Notes under the pieces: model-generated
What the model was told of the DNA's origin: nothing
Seen by the model: only the letters and a program-made list of their open reading frames with translations
Database searches by the model: none
In this document: one piece after another, positions 16,213-24,780 of the stretch
How positions within the stretch are numbered: the stretch's first letter is position 1
Layout of the letters: each line of letters begins with the position of its first letter
Program-made: the position numbers and the translations under genes
Assembly: GCA_903859705.1 (NCBI GenBank)
Contig: CAIONQ010000100.1
Location: 25,133-89,132, forward strand
From: an uncultured Chthonomonas sp.
Lineage (GTDB): Bacteria > Armatimonadota > Chthonomonadetes > Chthonomonadales > Chthonomonadaceae
Direction: 5' to 3'
DNA: 64,000 nucleotides

Positions 16213-17382
16213 TATTTTCTGGAAATAATCCATAAACGGTTTTTCAATCAATTTGTAGTATGCGATGCCGATAGCCAGGATAGGTGCCATGCAAACAAGC
16301 CCGAGCCCAAATGCGGTGCCGGGGCGCACAAAGGCATGTAACGTATCCGATTTCAGAATTACCAGTGGCATGTGTACCAGGTAAATACTGTATGACATTG
16401 CACCTGTTTGGACCAGGGGTTTATAACTAAGCACGGCATGACATTTTGATTTACCATGCGAGGCAGCGCAAACCAGTGTAGAGAACCCGATAGCCCAGCA
16501 TAGATCCACCACAAAATCTGGTACAGGATGCGATTGGGCAGACGATAGGAAGAAGCCACCAATTAGCGTAGTGGCGGCAAGCCATGCTCCGCCAGCCTCT
16601 CGCAGCCATAGCTTTCGCTCTGCCGGCCTGGATATTACCCATGCGGCTGCAATACCGCACATAAACTCAAAAGTGCGAGCAAATACAGCCTTTTGAAGCA
16701 CAAACTCATAACCGATCTTAGTTATCAGCGGATCGGTACCAATATAGGCACTGTATGCCACCTGAGAAATTGCAGCTAGCGCCACCGTGCGCACCACACC
16801 GATGCGCATCAGCAGTTCAAGCATCAACGGAAAAAGGAAATAGAGTTGGAACTCAAGTGCCAAGGACCAGTAACTGCCATTAATAGTGCTGACGTGCGCC
16901 TTTGTAAGGTTATGTATAAAAGCGAGGTGGGGAAGTATTTCGGCCACACCAGGCACCGAAGCAAGGCTCGATGAAGCAAGAGTGTGCAGCTTACCGGGAA
17001 GGTGGGGTGCCACCCTTCCAAACACAAAGCTGAAGGCATACAGCACCACCATGCTGGTGTAGTAAGCCGGAGCAATGCGAAGGTAACGCCTGCGGATAAA
17101 CTGGTAAAAGTTCATCTTATCCCGGTACCCCGGGTTAATCATAAATGGCCACGCAAGACAGAATCCACTGAGCACCAGAAACAGGTCTACGCCAATATGC
17201 CCCACGGCAGGAATGGTAGCGAACGGGATGCCGTGGCCGTGCAGATGGAATGTAAAAGCCGGGGCACCGTTGAGCGTCCAGGTATGGGTTAGCAGTACGA
17301 GCAGTACGGCAACTCCACGCAGCCCATCGATATAATCCATACGCTTACGAACGGTGGGGACTGGCTTTGTGGTCTCCGGCAA
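16192..17382 (-). CDS. OafA/YrhL-type membrane acyltransferase
   Basis: An integral membrane acyltransferase (acyltransferase_3 family) that typically O-acetylates sugars or lipids. About ten hydrophobic segments are visible. The N-terminal motif MDYIDGLRGVAVLLVLLTHTW carries the conserved DGLRG and catalytic histidine, followed by GVDLFLVLSGFCLAWPF, RRRYLRIAPAYY, and a C-terminal MSYSIYLVHMPLV. I place the start at TTG 17382: AGGAG lies exactly seven bases before it and the protein is then 396 residues. The longer ATG frame to 17538 overlaps the previous gene and adds sequence with no family likeness. A close relative forms the N-terminal half of the gene just upstream (17505-20453), so the two may modify related substrates. 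Confidence 0.9.
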   Translation of the reverse strand: MPETTKPVPTVRKRMDYIDGLRGVAVLLVLLTHTWTLNGAPAFTFHLHGHGIPFATIPAVGHIGVDLFLVLSGFCLAWPFMINPGYRDKMNFYQFIRRRYLRIAPAYYTSMVVLYAFSFVFGRVAPHLPGKLHTLASSSLASVPGVAEILPHLAFIHNLTKAHVSTINGSYWSLALEFQLYFLFPLMLELLMRIGVVRTVALAAISQVAYSAYIGTDPLITKIGYEFVLQKAVFARTFEFMCGIAAAWVISRPAERKLWLREAGGAWLAATTLIGGFFLSSAQSHPVPDFVVDLCWAIGFSTLVCAASHGKSKCHAVLSYKPLVQTGAMSYSIYLVHMPLVILKSDTLHAFVRPGTAFGLGLVCMAPILAIGIAYYKLIEKPFMDYFQKIRTGQAS

Positions 17383-17451
17383 TGCGGTTCTCCTGAGTGG
17401 AAGTGGGTGGAACGAAGAGGCAATAATAGCATACCCTGAGTGATGCGCATT

Positions 17452-17490
17452 CCCCTGTTGACCAGGAGTTAGCCTGGCTGCCAACAGGGG
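17452..17490 (-). terminator. Two-tier hairpin between the acyltransferase genes
   Basis: CCCCTGTTG (17452-17460) pairs with CAACAGGGG (17482-17490), and inside it CCAGG pairs with CCTGG around a six-base loop. It sits in the 122-base gap between the fusion gene and the downstream acyltransferase. With no T-run it may act as an mRNA processing or stability element rather than a terminator. Confidence 0.45.
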
Positions 17491-17504
17491 AACTCTGAGA
17501 TCGA

Positions 17505-20453
17505 CTACAGCGGGGCGTAGGTACGCAGCAGGAGGCATCCATGTGGGCCAAGCCAGGTATCGATGCCATCAGGGTCAACATGTACATCTTCGTGCTTCCA
17601 CAGATTGATTGCACGCCGTGGCGGCTTCATTCCAAGATCACTCCACAAAACGCGTGCTGAGCCCGCCATGCGGTATTTGTTGCGGTTGAACAGCCCTACT
17701 ACGGTTGAGCCATCGGACATCTTCTTTGTCCACACATCAAGTTTAGCGGGGCCTGTGCGTTTGCATGCCTTTTCTACTCTCACCGCCTGGGCTCCAGCAG
17801 CGTCCTGATTAACTGCCAGCACATCATCGTTGGTAATAAGAGAACGCGTCCATGGGTCCAGATCGGGAAGGTTCATCCCCAGCATTAGCGGAGATGGGGC
17901 CATAGCCCACAGTGACATAAGGGTTACCTGTTCATCGCGGTTGAGGCGTGTAGATCTATCTCGACCAACAGAACGGTGTTTTACGGATATATGGCCAAGC
18001 GGAATCATGTCGGCATCTGGCCAGTGGCCGGGGCCTGCATTATCATGCCAGCTGCTCAGCAGATCAAACTGCTTATCAACAGATTTCCAATCATCCCAGA
18101 AGTCTGCCGATACGCGCCACATATTGGCATTCCTGGTAACATGAGCGGCTTCTTCAACAGGCGTAGATCCAGGGGAAAGGCTCAGAACCATCGGCCTTCC
18201 GGCTTTATCTATTGCTTTCCTTACAGCATCTATCTCTTTGCTGGAATACGGCTGTGCAATATCATCCACTTTTATCAGGTCAACACCCCAGGAAGCATAT
18301 AGGCGGAACAGAGAATCATAATAGTCCTGGCCACCCGGGCAGTTCATATCGATACCATACATATCGGTACACCAGTGGCACGTGCTGCTGCGAACCGCTA
18401 TATCAGTTGCCCGGTACTTTGAATTCTCTATCGGCATATTGGCCTCAACGGCCATCCGCGGCACGCCTCGCATCATATGCATCCCAAATTTAAGCCCCAT
18501 AGCGTGCATTGCGCGAGCAAGGGATTTAAACCCGTTTCCATTTGCCGAAGTAGGAAATCTATTTAAGGCTGGAATAAGCCGGCCGAATTCATCAATGCTC
18601 ATGCCCTCGCCATTGAGAATTTTGGCGTCGGTTGGATGTTCGATGGCTCTTGGATCGTACCACCGGTAGTCTACAACTAGATACTCGTACCCATGTTTTA
18701 GCAAGGTACTGGCCATGTAGGATGCGTTCTGCATGACTTCTGTTTCGGTAATGGTGTCTCCAAAACAATCGTAACTGTTCCAACCGCGGGGAGGCGTTAA
18801 CGCCAGGGTTGATCCCGGAACAATACGCAGGCCGGTAGTTAGCAATCCATGGGGATTGCTAACCTGTATCTGTATCGTTTCCCCCGCATCATGCCCTTGC
18901 AGGCTCAACTTGCCAGATATGGTACCGGTATTCGAATCCAGCGTAATACCCGTAGGCAACTTAAATGCCGTGTAATGCACAGGAGTGGCCCCAGAAGCGG
19001 ACATGGCAAATGTGAATGGTACATTTGGCCATACGCCAACAACAGGAGCTGAAGTTACAACGGGCGGGCCGTTTGTGATCTCGGCGGCCACATCTGGCTT
19101 TGATCTATGAAACAGAAAGCCTGTGACAAAACCCACTATTAAAACTAACAGTGTTCCAGCCTTTAACGGTGCACTGAAAACTGGCCGGTACTCCGGCGCA
19201 TTCTTATCTGCAGGCGCTGGTTCCGGAATATTAATCCCGAACCGCGCCATGGTTCGGCGAACATTGCTCGGGCTCATGAACGGCTTCTCGAACAGTTGAT
19301 GGAACAGATATGCGGCCGGCATGGCAATCCCCAGCACGACTATCGTTGCAACCAGCATTGATACCGGCGATCCGGACTTAAGGCGAAGAAGCGGCACAAA
19401 AATATCGATAACGGGCTGATGAATGAGATAAAGACTATAGGATATTCCGCCGATCCATACCAGAGATCGGGATGATAGAAACCTTCTCCAACCTCCATCA
19501 TGGATCATCGCAATGCATAGAAGGCTATAGTACAGGATGCCCCACATGAGATCATGCAGTGGCGTAAAGGAGCGAGTGCGCAGCCCTCCCAGCAAGCCAA
19601 CTACTGCCAGCACATACCATACTGCGCGTTGCTTTGGGCTGCCATCTGTGTCACCGGTATTGCTACGCTCAAGGTGCGCCAATTGCCATGCAGCCAACAT
19701 TCCAAGGCAAAACTCAGTCCAGCGGCCAAGAAACAAGCTGGTTGCTGCGAAGTCATAAGTACCATCACCTGTAAGCAGAAACTTCTGTGCAAAAATTCGG
19801 TAAACAAGCGTTACAATGCCGACCAGGCCGATCGTAGCCCATGGCCCACGCTTGTGAAACAGATACAACAGCACCGGGAAAGTAAAGTAGAATTGCCATT
19901 CCAGGCTGAGCGACCAGAACGGGCCGTTGATCGTCATAAAGTACGGAAAATACAGCCCGTGGAGCAGTAGCGCATGTAACACCGTGGACGATAGGCTGAA
20001 TTCTGGAACACCCGGAGTATGAATTCCGATCAACTTACCGACAAACTGGAAAACCACAGGATACACCAGACAAAGAATTAGTGCAGCCCAGTAAGCAGGC
20101 AAAATTCGCCAGGCACGTCTGCTTGCAAATGCCTTGAGGTTAAATTTGCGTAGGCCACCGGCGCTGGCAAACGAGTTAGCAAGGCAAAACCCGCTGAGCA
20201 CCAGGAAGAGATGCACGCCCGTGTTTCCGAACTGGAAGAGCCGCAACGGGTTTACACCGTGAAGCGCCCTGATTTTCCATACGGGTTCACCGGTTTGATT
20301 AAAGCAGTGGTGAAACACCACCAGCATGAAGGCCAGGCCGCGTAAACCATCAATATAATCTATACGTGGCCGCGCGCTCTTGCTGCTTTTTGCCTCAGGG
20401 GCTTCAGAGGCGCCACGCTTTGGCGGAACGGGCTGGTTATCTGGCGATTGCAC
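17505..20453 (-). CDS. Fusion protein: OafA-type acyltransferase + Ig-like domain + GH27 alpha-galactosidase
   Basis: A ~982-residue protein with three parts. Residues ~30-395 are a ten-helix acyltransferase_3 domain (RIDYIDGLRG, VHLFLVLSGFCLANSF, ISYSLYLIHQPVI). A further membrane helix at ~430-450 (TLLVLIVGFVTGFLF) should carry the rest outside the cytoplasm. Residues ~460-545 look like a putative Ig domain (LPTGITLDSNTGTISGKL). Residues ~550-982 are a GH27 catalytic domain: TPPRGWNSYDCF, CTDMYGIDMNCPGG, the nucleophile region VDLIKVDDIA, and the acid/base region WRVSADFWDDW, plus a C-terminal beta-sandwich. GH27 enzymes cleave alpha-galactosides or related sugars. I prefer a GTG start at 20453, seven bases after AAGGA; a TTG six bases earlier is too close to it. 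No frameshift is evident, so the fusion looks genuine. Confidence 0.88.
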   Translation of the reverse strand: MQSPDNQPVPPKRGASEAPEAKSSKSARPRIDYIDGLRGLAFMLVVFHHCFNQTGEPVWKIRALHGVNPLRLFQFGNTGVHLFLVLSGFCLANSFASAGGLRKFNLKAFASRRAWRILPAYWAALILCLVYPVVFQFVGKLIGIHTPGVPEFSLSSTVLHALLLHGLYFPYFMTINGPFWSLSLEWQFYFTFPVLLYLFHKRGPWATIGLVGIVTLVYRIFAQKFLLTGDGTYDFAATSLFLGRWTEFCLGMLAAWQLAHLERSNTGDTDGSPKQRAVWYVLAVVGLLGGLRTRSFTPLHDLMWGILYYSLLCIAMIHDGGWRRFLSSRSLVWIGGISYSLYLIHQPVIDIFVPLLRLKSGSPVSMLVATIVVLGIAMPAAYLFHQLFEKPFMSPSNVRRTMARFGINIPEPAPADKNAPEYRPVFSAPLKAGTLLVLIVGFVTGFLFHRSKPDVAAEITNGPPVVTSAPVVGVWPNVPFTFAMSASGATPVHYTAFKLPTGITLDSNTGTISGKLSLQGHDAGETIQIQVSNPHGLLTTGLRIVPGSTLALTPPRGWNSYDCFGDTITETEVMQNASYMASTLLKHGYEYLVVDYRWYDPRAIEHPTDAKILNGEGMSIDEFGRLIPALNRFPTSANGNGFKSLARAMHAMGLKFGMHMMRGVPRMAVEANMPIENSKYRATDIAVRSSTCHWCTDMYGIDMNCPGGQDYYDSLFRLYASWGVDLIKVDDIAQPYSSKEIDAVRKAIDKAGRPMVLSLSPGSTPVEEAAHVTRNANMWRVSADFWDDWKSVDKQFDLLSSWHDNAGPGHWPDADMIPLGHISVKHRSVGRDRSTRLNRDEQVTLMSLWAMAPSPLMLGMNLPDLDPWTRSLITNDDVLAVNQDAAGAQAVRVEKACKRTGPAKLDVWTKKMSDGSTVVGLFNRNKYRMAGSARVLWSDLGMKPPRRAINLWKHEDVHVDPDGIDTWLGPHGCLLLRTYAPL

Positions 20454-20730
20454 AGGCAAATCCTTATTGTATGAAGTTGAGTGCCGGGTGGTCTGATAGA
20501 ACGAGGTATCGCAGGGCTCTGCTGGCGCAGTACTATTAAGAATACCCGTTCCCTGAACATGATGTTCATAACATGACCGAGACAGAGTAATTGTGGGGCC
20601 AAATCGGCGGCACGATGGCAGGCAAATTGCGGCGGAATTGTTTGTGTTGCAAGGGGCGGAGTGCGGCTACCAAATTGGCTGCTGCCGCGCTCCAGTCCCA
20701 GTATTGAATACCGTTAGCCTACTATGATTA

Positions 20731-21915
20731 TCACGTATTGCGCTTATTGGGCTCCCAGCCAAATGAGTGCAGCGCTTCTTTGATGCTGAGGCCACGGACT
20801 TCGATGTGTTTAACATCGCAGTCTCCCAACCCCCGTCGCGCTGCCATCACGAGGTGGTTATCGCCGGGGAATGGGCCACTTGCCCTTGGGCTCAATGGAT
20901 CGCAACCCATGCAGGCTGTTGCCACCGCATCGGTACATACTACATTTCGCCCTACTATAAGCAGGCCCGGTTTCTGGAACGCGATCCCGTTGTGCCATGG
21001 TCCCTCGCCCGCTGAGATGGTTTCGATGCCATCGATGACGGTGAGATCTACCGGCCGAATACCAGTGATATCCACAATATGCCTGGGAACACGGTAACTC
21101 TCGAGCCTGGGGCTTTTTGGGTCTATCTCCTGAGCAACTCCGGCAGCTGGATTTTCGGTGCCTGCGTGAATTACAGACATGCGAGCACCAAGAAAACCCT
21201 CATCTCCCTTGCTGTTTGCATAGAGCGAAGTTGGAGTAATGCCAAAGCTGTTCTTCATGCCAAGCGTTACGCCGGCTGCCCTGTGGTTTTTTAGCTTGGC
21301 CAGGGATACGTACACATCGCAATCCACATAGGAGCGGTTCAGAGTATAGGCAGGATATAGGTCGCCACCTCCAGGAACTTTAAGGGTTACATATCCTTTG
21401 CCTGAAGCATTGCGCGTATCTTCAAACTCTACAGGAATTGTAAGTGCCGCAAGTGCTTTAAGATCCCAGCCAGCATCTATCAGTGTTTTTTGAATGGGCT
21501 GGTGGCTGTATGTTCCCTCCAGAAAGCGGACGCGTTTTGCTCCTGCCTTTTCGAGCAGGATTGCTGTGGCCAGTACCACATCTGGATGTACCTGGTAAGT
21601 TCTTCCAGGTTCCATGTTGAGTGCTTTTGGGCCCGGGCTTGCGGTGAGGTTCACCTTTACTGCAACTGTTTTGCCCGCCACCAGTTTCTTGATGCCGCCA
21701 ATGTTGTTGAACATCTGCGAGAGTTGGTTTGTTACTGCTGCTGAACCGTAGGATGTGCAGCGCGCAATCGCTACCGGGGATGTAGGGGAGCGAAAACCCA
21801 GCTCACCCGCGTTTGCAGTAGGGCACAAATCTGAAAGAAGGGCCGCCAGAGATGCTGTACCGCCATGGCGCAGCAGATCGCGCCTGCTCATATATTGTTT
21901 AATCTGGGAATCCAC
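20731..21915 (-). CDS. Tat-exported DUF362 protein
   Basis: A 394-residue DUF362-family protein. It starts at GTG 21915, backed by GAGGAG nine bases upstream. A twin-arginine signal follows at residues 9-30 (MSRRDLLRHGGTASLAALLS), so the folded protein is probably exported. Family features include AVKVNLTASPGP, HPDVVLATAILLEKAGAKRV, CDVYVSLAKLKNHRAAGVTLGMKNSFGI and VIDGIETISAGEGPWHNG. DUF362 domains often accompany ferredoxin segments; no CxxCxxC cluster is seen here. It is the third gene of a minus-strand cluster after a sulfatase and a GH99-like protein (115-base gap). A role in polysaccharide use is suggested by context only. Confidence 0.85.
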   Translation of the reverse strand: MDSQIKQYMSRRDLLRHGGTASLAALLSDLCPTANAGELGFRSPTSPVAIARCTSYGSAAVTNQLSQMFNNIGGIKKLVAGKTVAVKVNLTASPGPKALNMEPGRTYQVHPDVVLATAILLEKAGAKRVRFLEGTYSHQPIQKTLIDAGWDLKALAALTIPVEFEDTRNASGKGYVTLKVPGGGDLYPAYTLNRSYVDCDVYVSLAKLKNHRAAGVTLGMKNSFGITPTSLYANSKGDEGFLGARMSVIHAGTENPAAGVAQEIDPKSPRLESYRVPRHIVDITGIRPVDLTVIDGIETISAGEGPWHNGIAFQKPGLLIVGRNVVCTDAVATACMGCDPLSPRASGPFPGDNHLVMAARRGLGDCDVKHIEVRGLSIKEALHSFGWEPNKRNT

Positions 21916-22030
21916 GCTTTGTTTCTCCTCAGAAATCAGTGCTTCATTAGTCCAATCGTAGCACCTTGGCCAGGCGCTGCTTTTGCAGTGGATAGCCTGC
22001 AGCTACAAATGCAGTATGCCGGAAAGGAGA

Positions 22031-24739
22031 CTATTTTGCCAGCAGTCCAATCCTGGATAGCTGGATTTGTACGCCCGCCCTATCACATGGGTCAAAACGA
22101 AGCCGGGTTATGATGCCCCTCCACCGAGGATTTGAAGATAGTGCTATCCGCACATCGTGCCATTCTCCATCTGTAATGAGTGGAAACCGCACGCTGGTGG
22201 CCTCGCTTTCTGAAGCGGTGCGCGTTTGCCAGAACAGCTGAGCCAGATCTTGCCCAGTTGCGGGCGGCAACTGTGTCGAGGCACGATACCGCAGTGTAAA
22301 CACAGGGTGACGCTCCGCAAATACCTGCATTGGTGGGCCGAAGAATGCCGGATCTGTGCCGGTTGTTGTTGCTGTTAGGGCACCGTCTTGAACGGTTACG
22401 GCACTGGTCTGCATTCCATTATCCCACCCGGATGTTCCGTGAGCAAAGCTCCAATCAGCTCTGGAAGTGTCTTCAAACTTCGTTTGTGGAGCCGTGGCAC
22501 CCACATCTTCTGGCGTGAGATCCGTGTGTAAGCCAGAATGCGGCACAAGGGCATCACGGATTGCATCCAAGTATCCGAAACCGAATTGCTGCTGTGGCTC
22601 AATGTAGGAACCTTCGCCCCACTCATTCCAGGCTTCAGCAAGCAGCAAAGGCAGTGTGGATTGGGGATGAGTTTTCACAAAGTGAAGCGCATCAGCAACA
22701 TGTTTTTGGAACAATGCTGGAGTTCGGTTGGTGCGAACCATGGCAGCATCGCCTGCCCATGGCCGATTGTCCCATCCACCACAGAGAGGCGTTAGTAATG
22801 GTAGGGAGGTGTTTTCTATTAAGCTTTGCCATTGGCGAACATAGGCGGGCAGAAGATCGGAATACGGAGCTGCCTTTTCTGCGCCATGCATGCCAAGTCC
22901 AGGCCAATTGTAGCAGGTGATGGCATCGTACGTCTCGAGTTGCGCTACTTTCGCCTCTGCCGGGGAGTTTACGCAGGCAATTAGGCTAACCCCATCTTCC
23001 GTTAGCTCTTTACGTACTGCGGCAAAGGCTGCTCGAACACCTTCAGAACCCAGATCTTCACGGAAACGATAAGGGCTGAAGATTATTATTGCGGGTTTGC
23101 CATTTATGCGTAGATAGTTTTTCCGAGAGAAGTAGGCTCGTTTCCAGAACCTTGCAGCAGCAACGCAATCCTCCACAGACGAGGAGCCAGCGGCATTGTG
23201 GTTGGCCCACAGTAGGCAGAACTTAAAGCTATCGGCATATTTGCTTTTAAACAGCCCATCGTTAAGCGCATGATCCAGCTGCTGCACGCCCTGTTGCCAG
23301 TACCAATCGTAGGCAAAGAACGTGATGCCGTGTTCCAAAGCCCATTTGATCTGCCAATCGATTACTTGTGGATCGCCCTCACGGTACCAGCCAAGCACTG
23401 GCCTGCGTTCTGGAAAACGTGTTATGGGTGCCCACTGACCAGCAGTTTTCCAGCCTGGGAAGTAGTAGGCTCCAACCTCCACACCCGTGGCCTGTTTGAG
23501 CGCTACAGGCGGGGGCGGATAGGAAGCACGCAAGGGGGGGCGGGCAGTTATGGCAATGATATTGGCAGCCTGCGCTCCGGCTATGTCAAGACGTGCAGTG
23601 TGTGATCCTGTGGTTCTCGCAAGCACGGTCCACCGAAATTCACGTTCTTCTCCAAAGCGCAAGGGGCCCTTTGTTGTCGGTGGTTCTGAAGCAATCAACT
23701 TCATACCCGCATCGGTATGCAACAGGGGCGTTACGGTTTGCTGGCTTGCCGCACCAGCGTTGGTGATTCTCGCTGCAATGTGAAATGGCAGTCCGGCACG
23801 TGGACGTGCCTCTTCTGTTAGAAATCTCTGGATACGTATATCTGCAGGGCCACGTGGTTGCTTGCCGATTACCAGCTCCTGTAGAACAATAGAATCGGAT
23901 GTGCGGGATCCCGGCTGAAGCGCTGCGGCACAAAGAGTACCCTGCCACCCAGATGCATTTAGCATATCGAGGTTGTACCAGTGGCTGCGCCCATCTGCAA
24001 TCAGGTTGAAACGCTGTTGCTGCATCCCAAACGCATCCGTTGTGCCATAGCCAAAGGAGGCAGAGGTTGGCCCGCTCGATATAATTCTTAGCGATACAAC
24101 GGTGTTTTGTGAGGCATCGATATTGCCAGTTACACCACCGGCAAATCCGCCGGGTGCATCCAGGGTTAGCTTCTGACCATCCCTATTTCTATTTAAATGC
24201 ACACCGGTAAGCGGCGTGAGGGCAGGTGCGCCAGATATAACGGGTTGTGGAAGCTGCACAATTCGAATCCAGGCGATTTCAAACCGTGAACCCTGATATG
24301 GATCGAAACGGAGTTGAATGATTCTGCCCTCTTTTTGCCAGAAAGGCAGTGCACGGTAAACATGAAACTGGCTATCTCCGCGGATTGGCATTTCCGTACG
24401 TTTGTCGCCAGAAAATCCACCATATTTGCCTTCTGTGGTTCCGCTCCAGAATAGTTGAGCGGTGCCGTCATGATCGGCCTTCATCTGAAATTCAACTGCC
24501 TGGAAGGCATTCGCCTGAATTTGAAGATGTGCTTTTAGCACCATCAAAGGGTCTATCCCTATTCCGCGGCAATGCAGTACCCCGTTCTCGATCCTTAGCT
24601 CGTCAACATCAGAATTGGGCCACCATGCTTGCAGCGCTTCGCGAGTATCAAACTTTTGCTGCCACAAAGTTTGCTGAGCCATCGTAGGCAAGGGCACAAA
24701 CAGGGTAAGGAGGGCAGCTATCCACTTCAGGTTTATCAC
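22031..24739 (-). CDS. Secreted GH99-like (WbsX-type) glycosidase-related protein
   Basis: A 902-residue exported protein starting at GTG 24739 with a Sec signal ending MAQQ. Residues ~20-400 are beta-rich, probably two carbohydrate-binding sandwich modules and an Ig-like spacer. The core (~405-740) opens EVGAYYFPGW, contains GITFFAYDWYWQQG and FKFCLLWANHN, and ends LLAEAWNEWGEGSYIEP. These are diagnostic of the GH99-like/WbsX domain; related enzymes act on mannan-type or rhamnose-containing chains, but no activity is assigned here. A further beta-sandwich closes the protein. It lies 41 bases downstream of the sulfatase and should be co-transcribed, hinting at a sulfated polysaccharide substrate. 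Confidence 0.85.
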   Translation of the reverse strand: MINLKWIAALLTLFVPLPTMAQQTLWQQKFDTREALQAWWPNSDVDELRIENGVLHCRGIGIDPLMVLKAHLQIQANAFQAVEFQMKADHDGTAQLFWSGTTEGKYGGFSGDKRTEMPIRGDSQFHVYRALPFWQKEGRIIQLRFDPYQGSRFEIAWIRIVQLPQPVISGAPALTPLTGVHLNRNRDGQKLTLDAPGGFAGGVTGNIDASQNTVVSLRIISSGPTSASFGYGTTDAFGMQQQRFNLIADGRSHWYNLDMLNASGWQGTLCAAALQPGSRTSDSIVLQELVIGKQPRGPADIRIQRFLTEEARPRAGLPFHIAARITNAGAASQQTVTPLLHTDAGMKLIASEPPTTKGPLRFGEEREFRWTVLARTTGSHTARLDIAGAQAANIIAITARPPLRASYPPPPVALKQATGVEVGAYYFPGWKTAGQWAPITRFPERRPVLGWYREGDPQVIDWQIKWALEHGITFFAYDWYWQQGVQQLDHALNDGLFKSKYADSFKFCLLWANHNAAGSSSVEDCVAAARFWKRAYFSRKNYLRINGKPAIIIFSPYRFREDLGSEGVRAAFAAVRKELTEDGVSLIACVNSPAEAKVAQLETYDAITCYNWPGLGMHGAEKAAPYSDLLPAYVRQWQSLIENTSLPLLTPLCGGWDNRPWAGDAAMVRTNRTPALFQKHVADALHFVKTHPQSTLPLLLAEAWNEWGEGSYIEPQQQFGFGYLDAIRDALVPHSGLHTDLTPEDVGATAPQTKFEDTSRADWSFAHGTSGWDNGMQTSAVTVQDGALTATTTGTDPAFFGPPMQVFAERHPVFTLRYRASTQLPPATGQDLAQLFWQTRTASESEATSVRFPLITDGEWHDVRIALSSNPRWRGIITRLRFDPCDRAGVQIQLSRIGLLAK

Positions 24740-24780
24740 AATCTCACACTTTCCGCCACACGCGCCATCGCAATGCGGCC

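Noticed and set aside
17383..17538. Longer ATG start for the stand-alone acyltransferase
   Set aside because: It overlaps the previous gene and adds sequence unlike the family; TTG 17382 has an ideal AGGAG.
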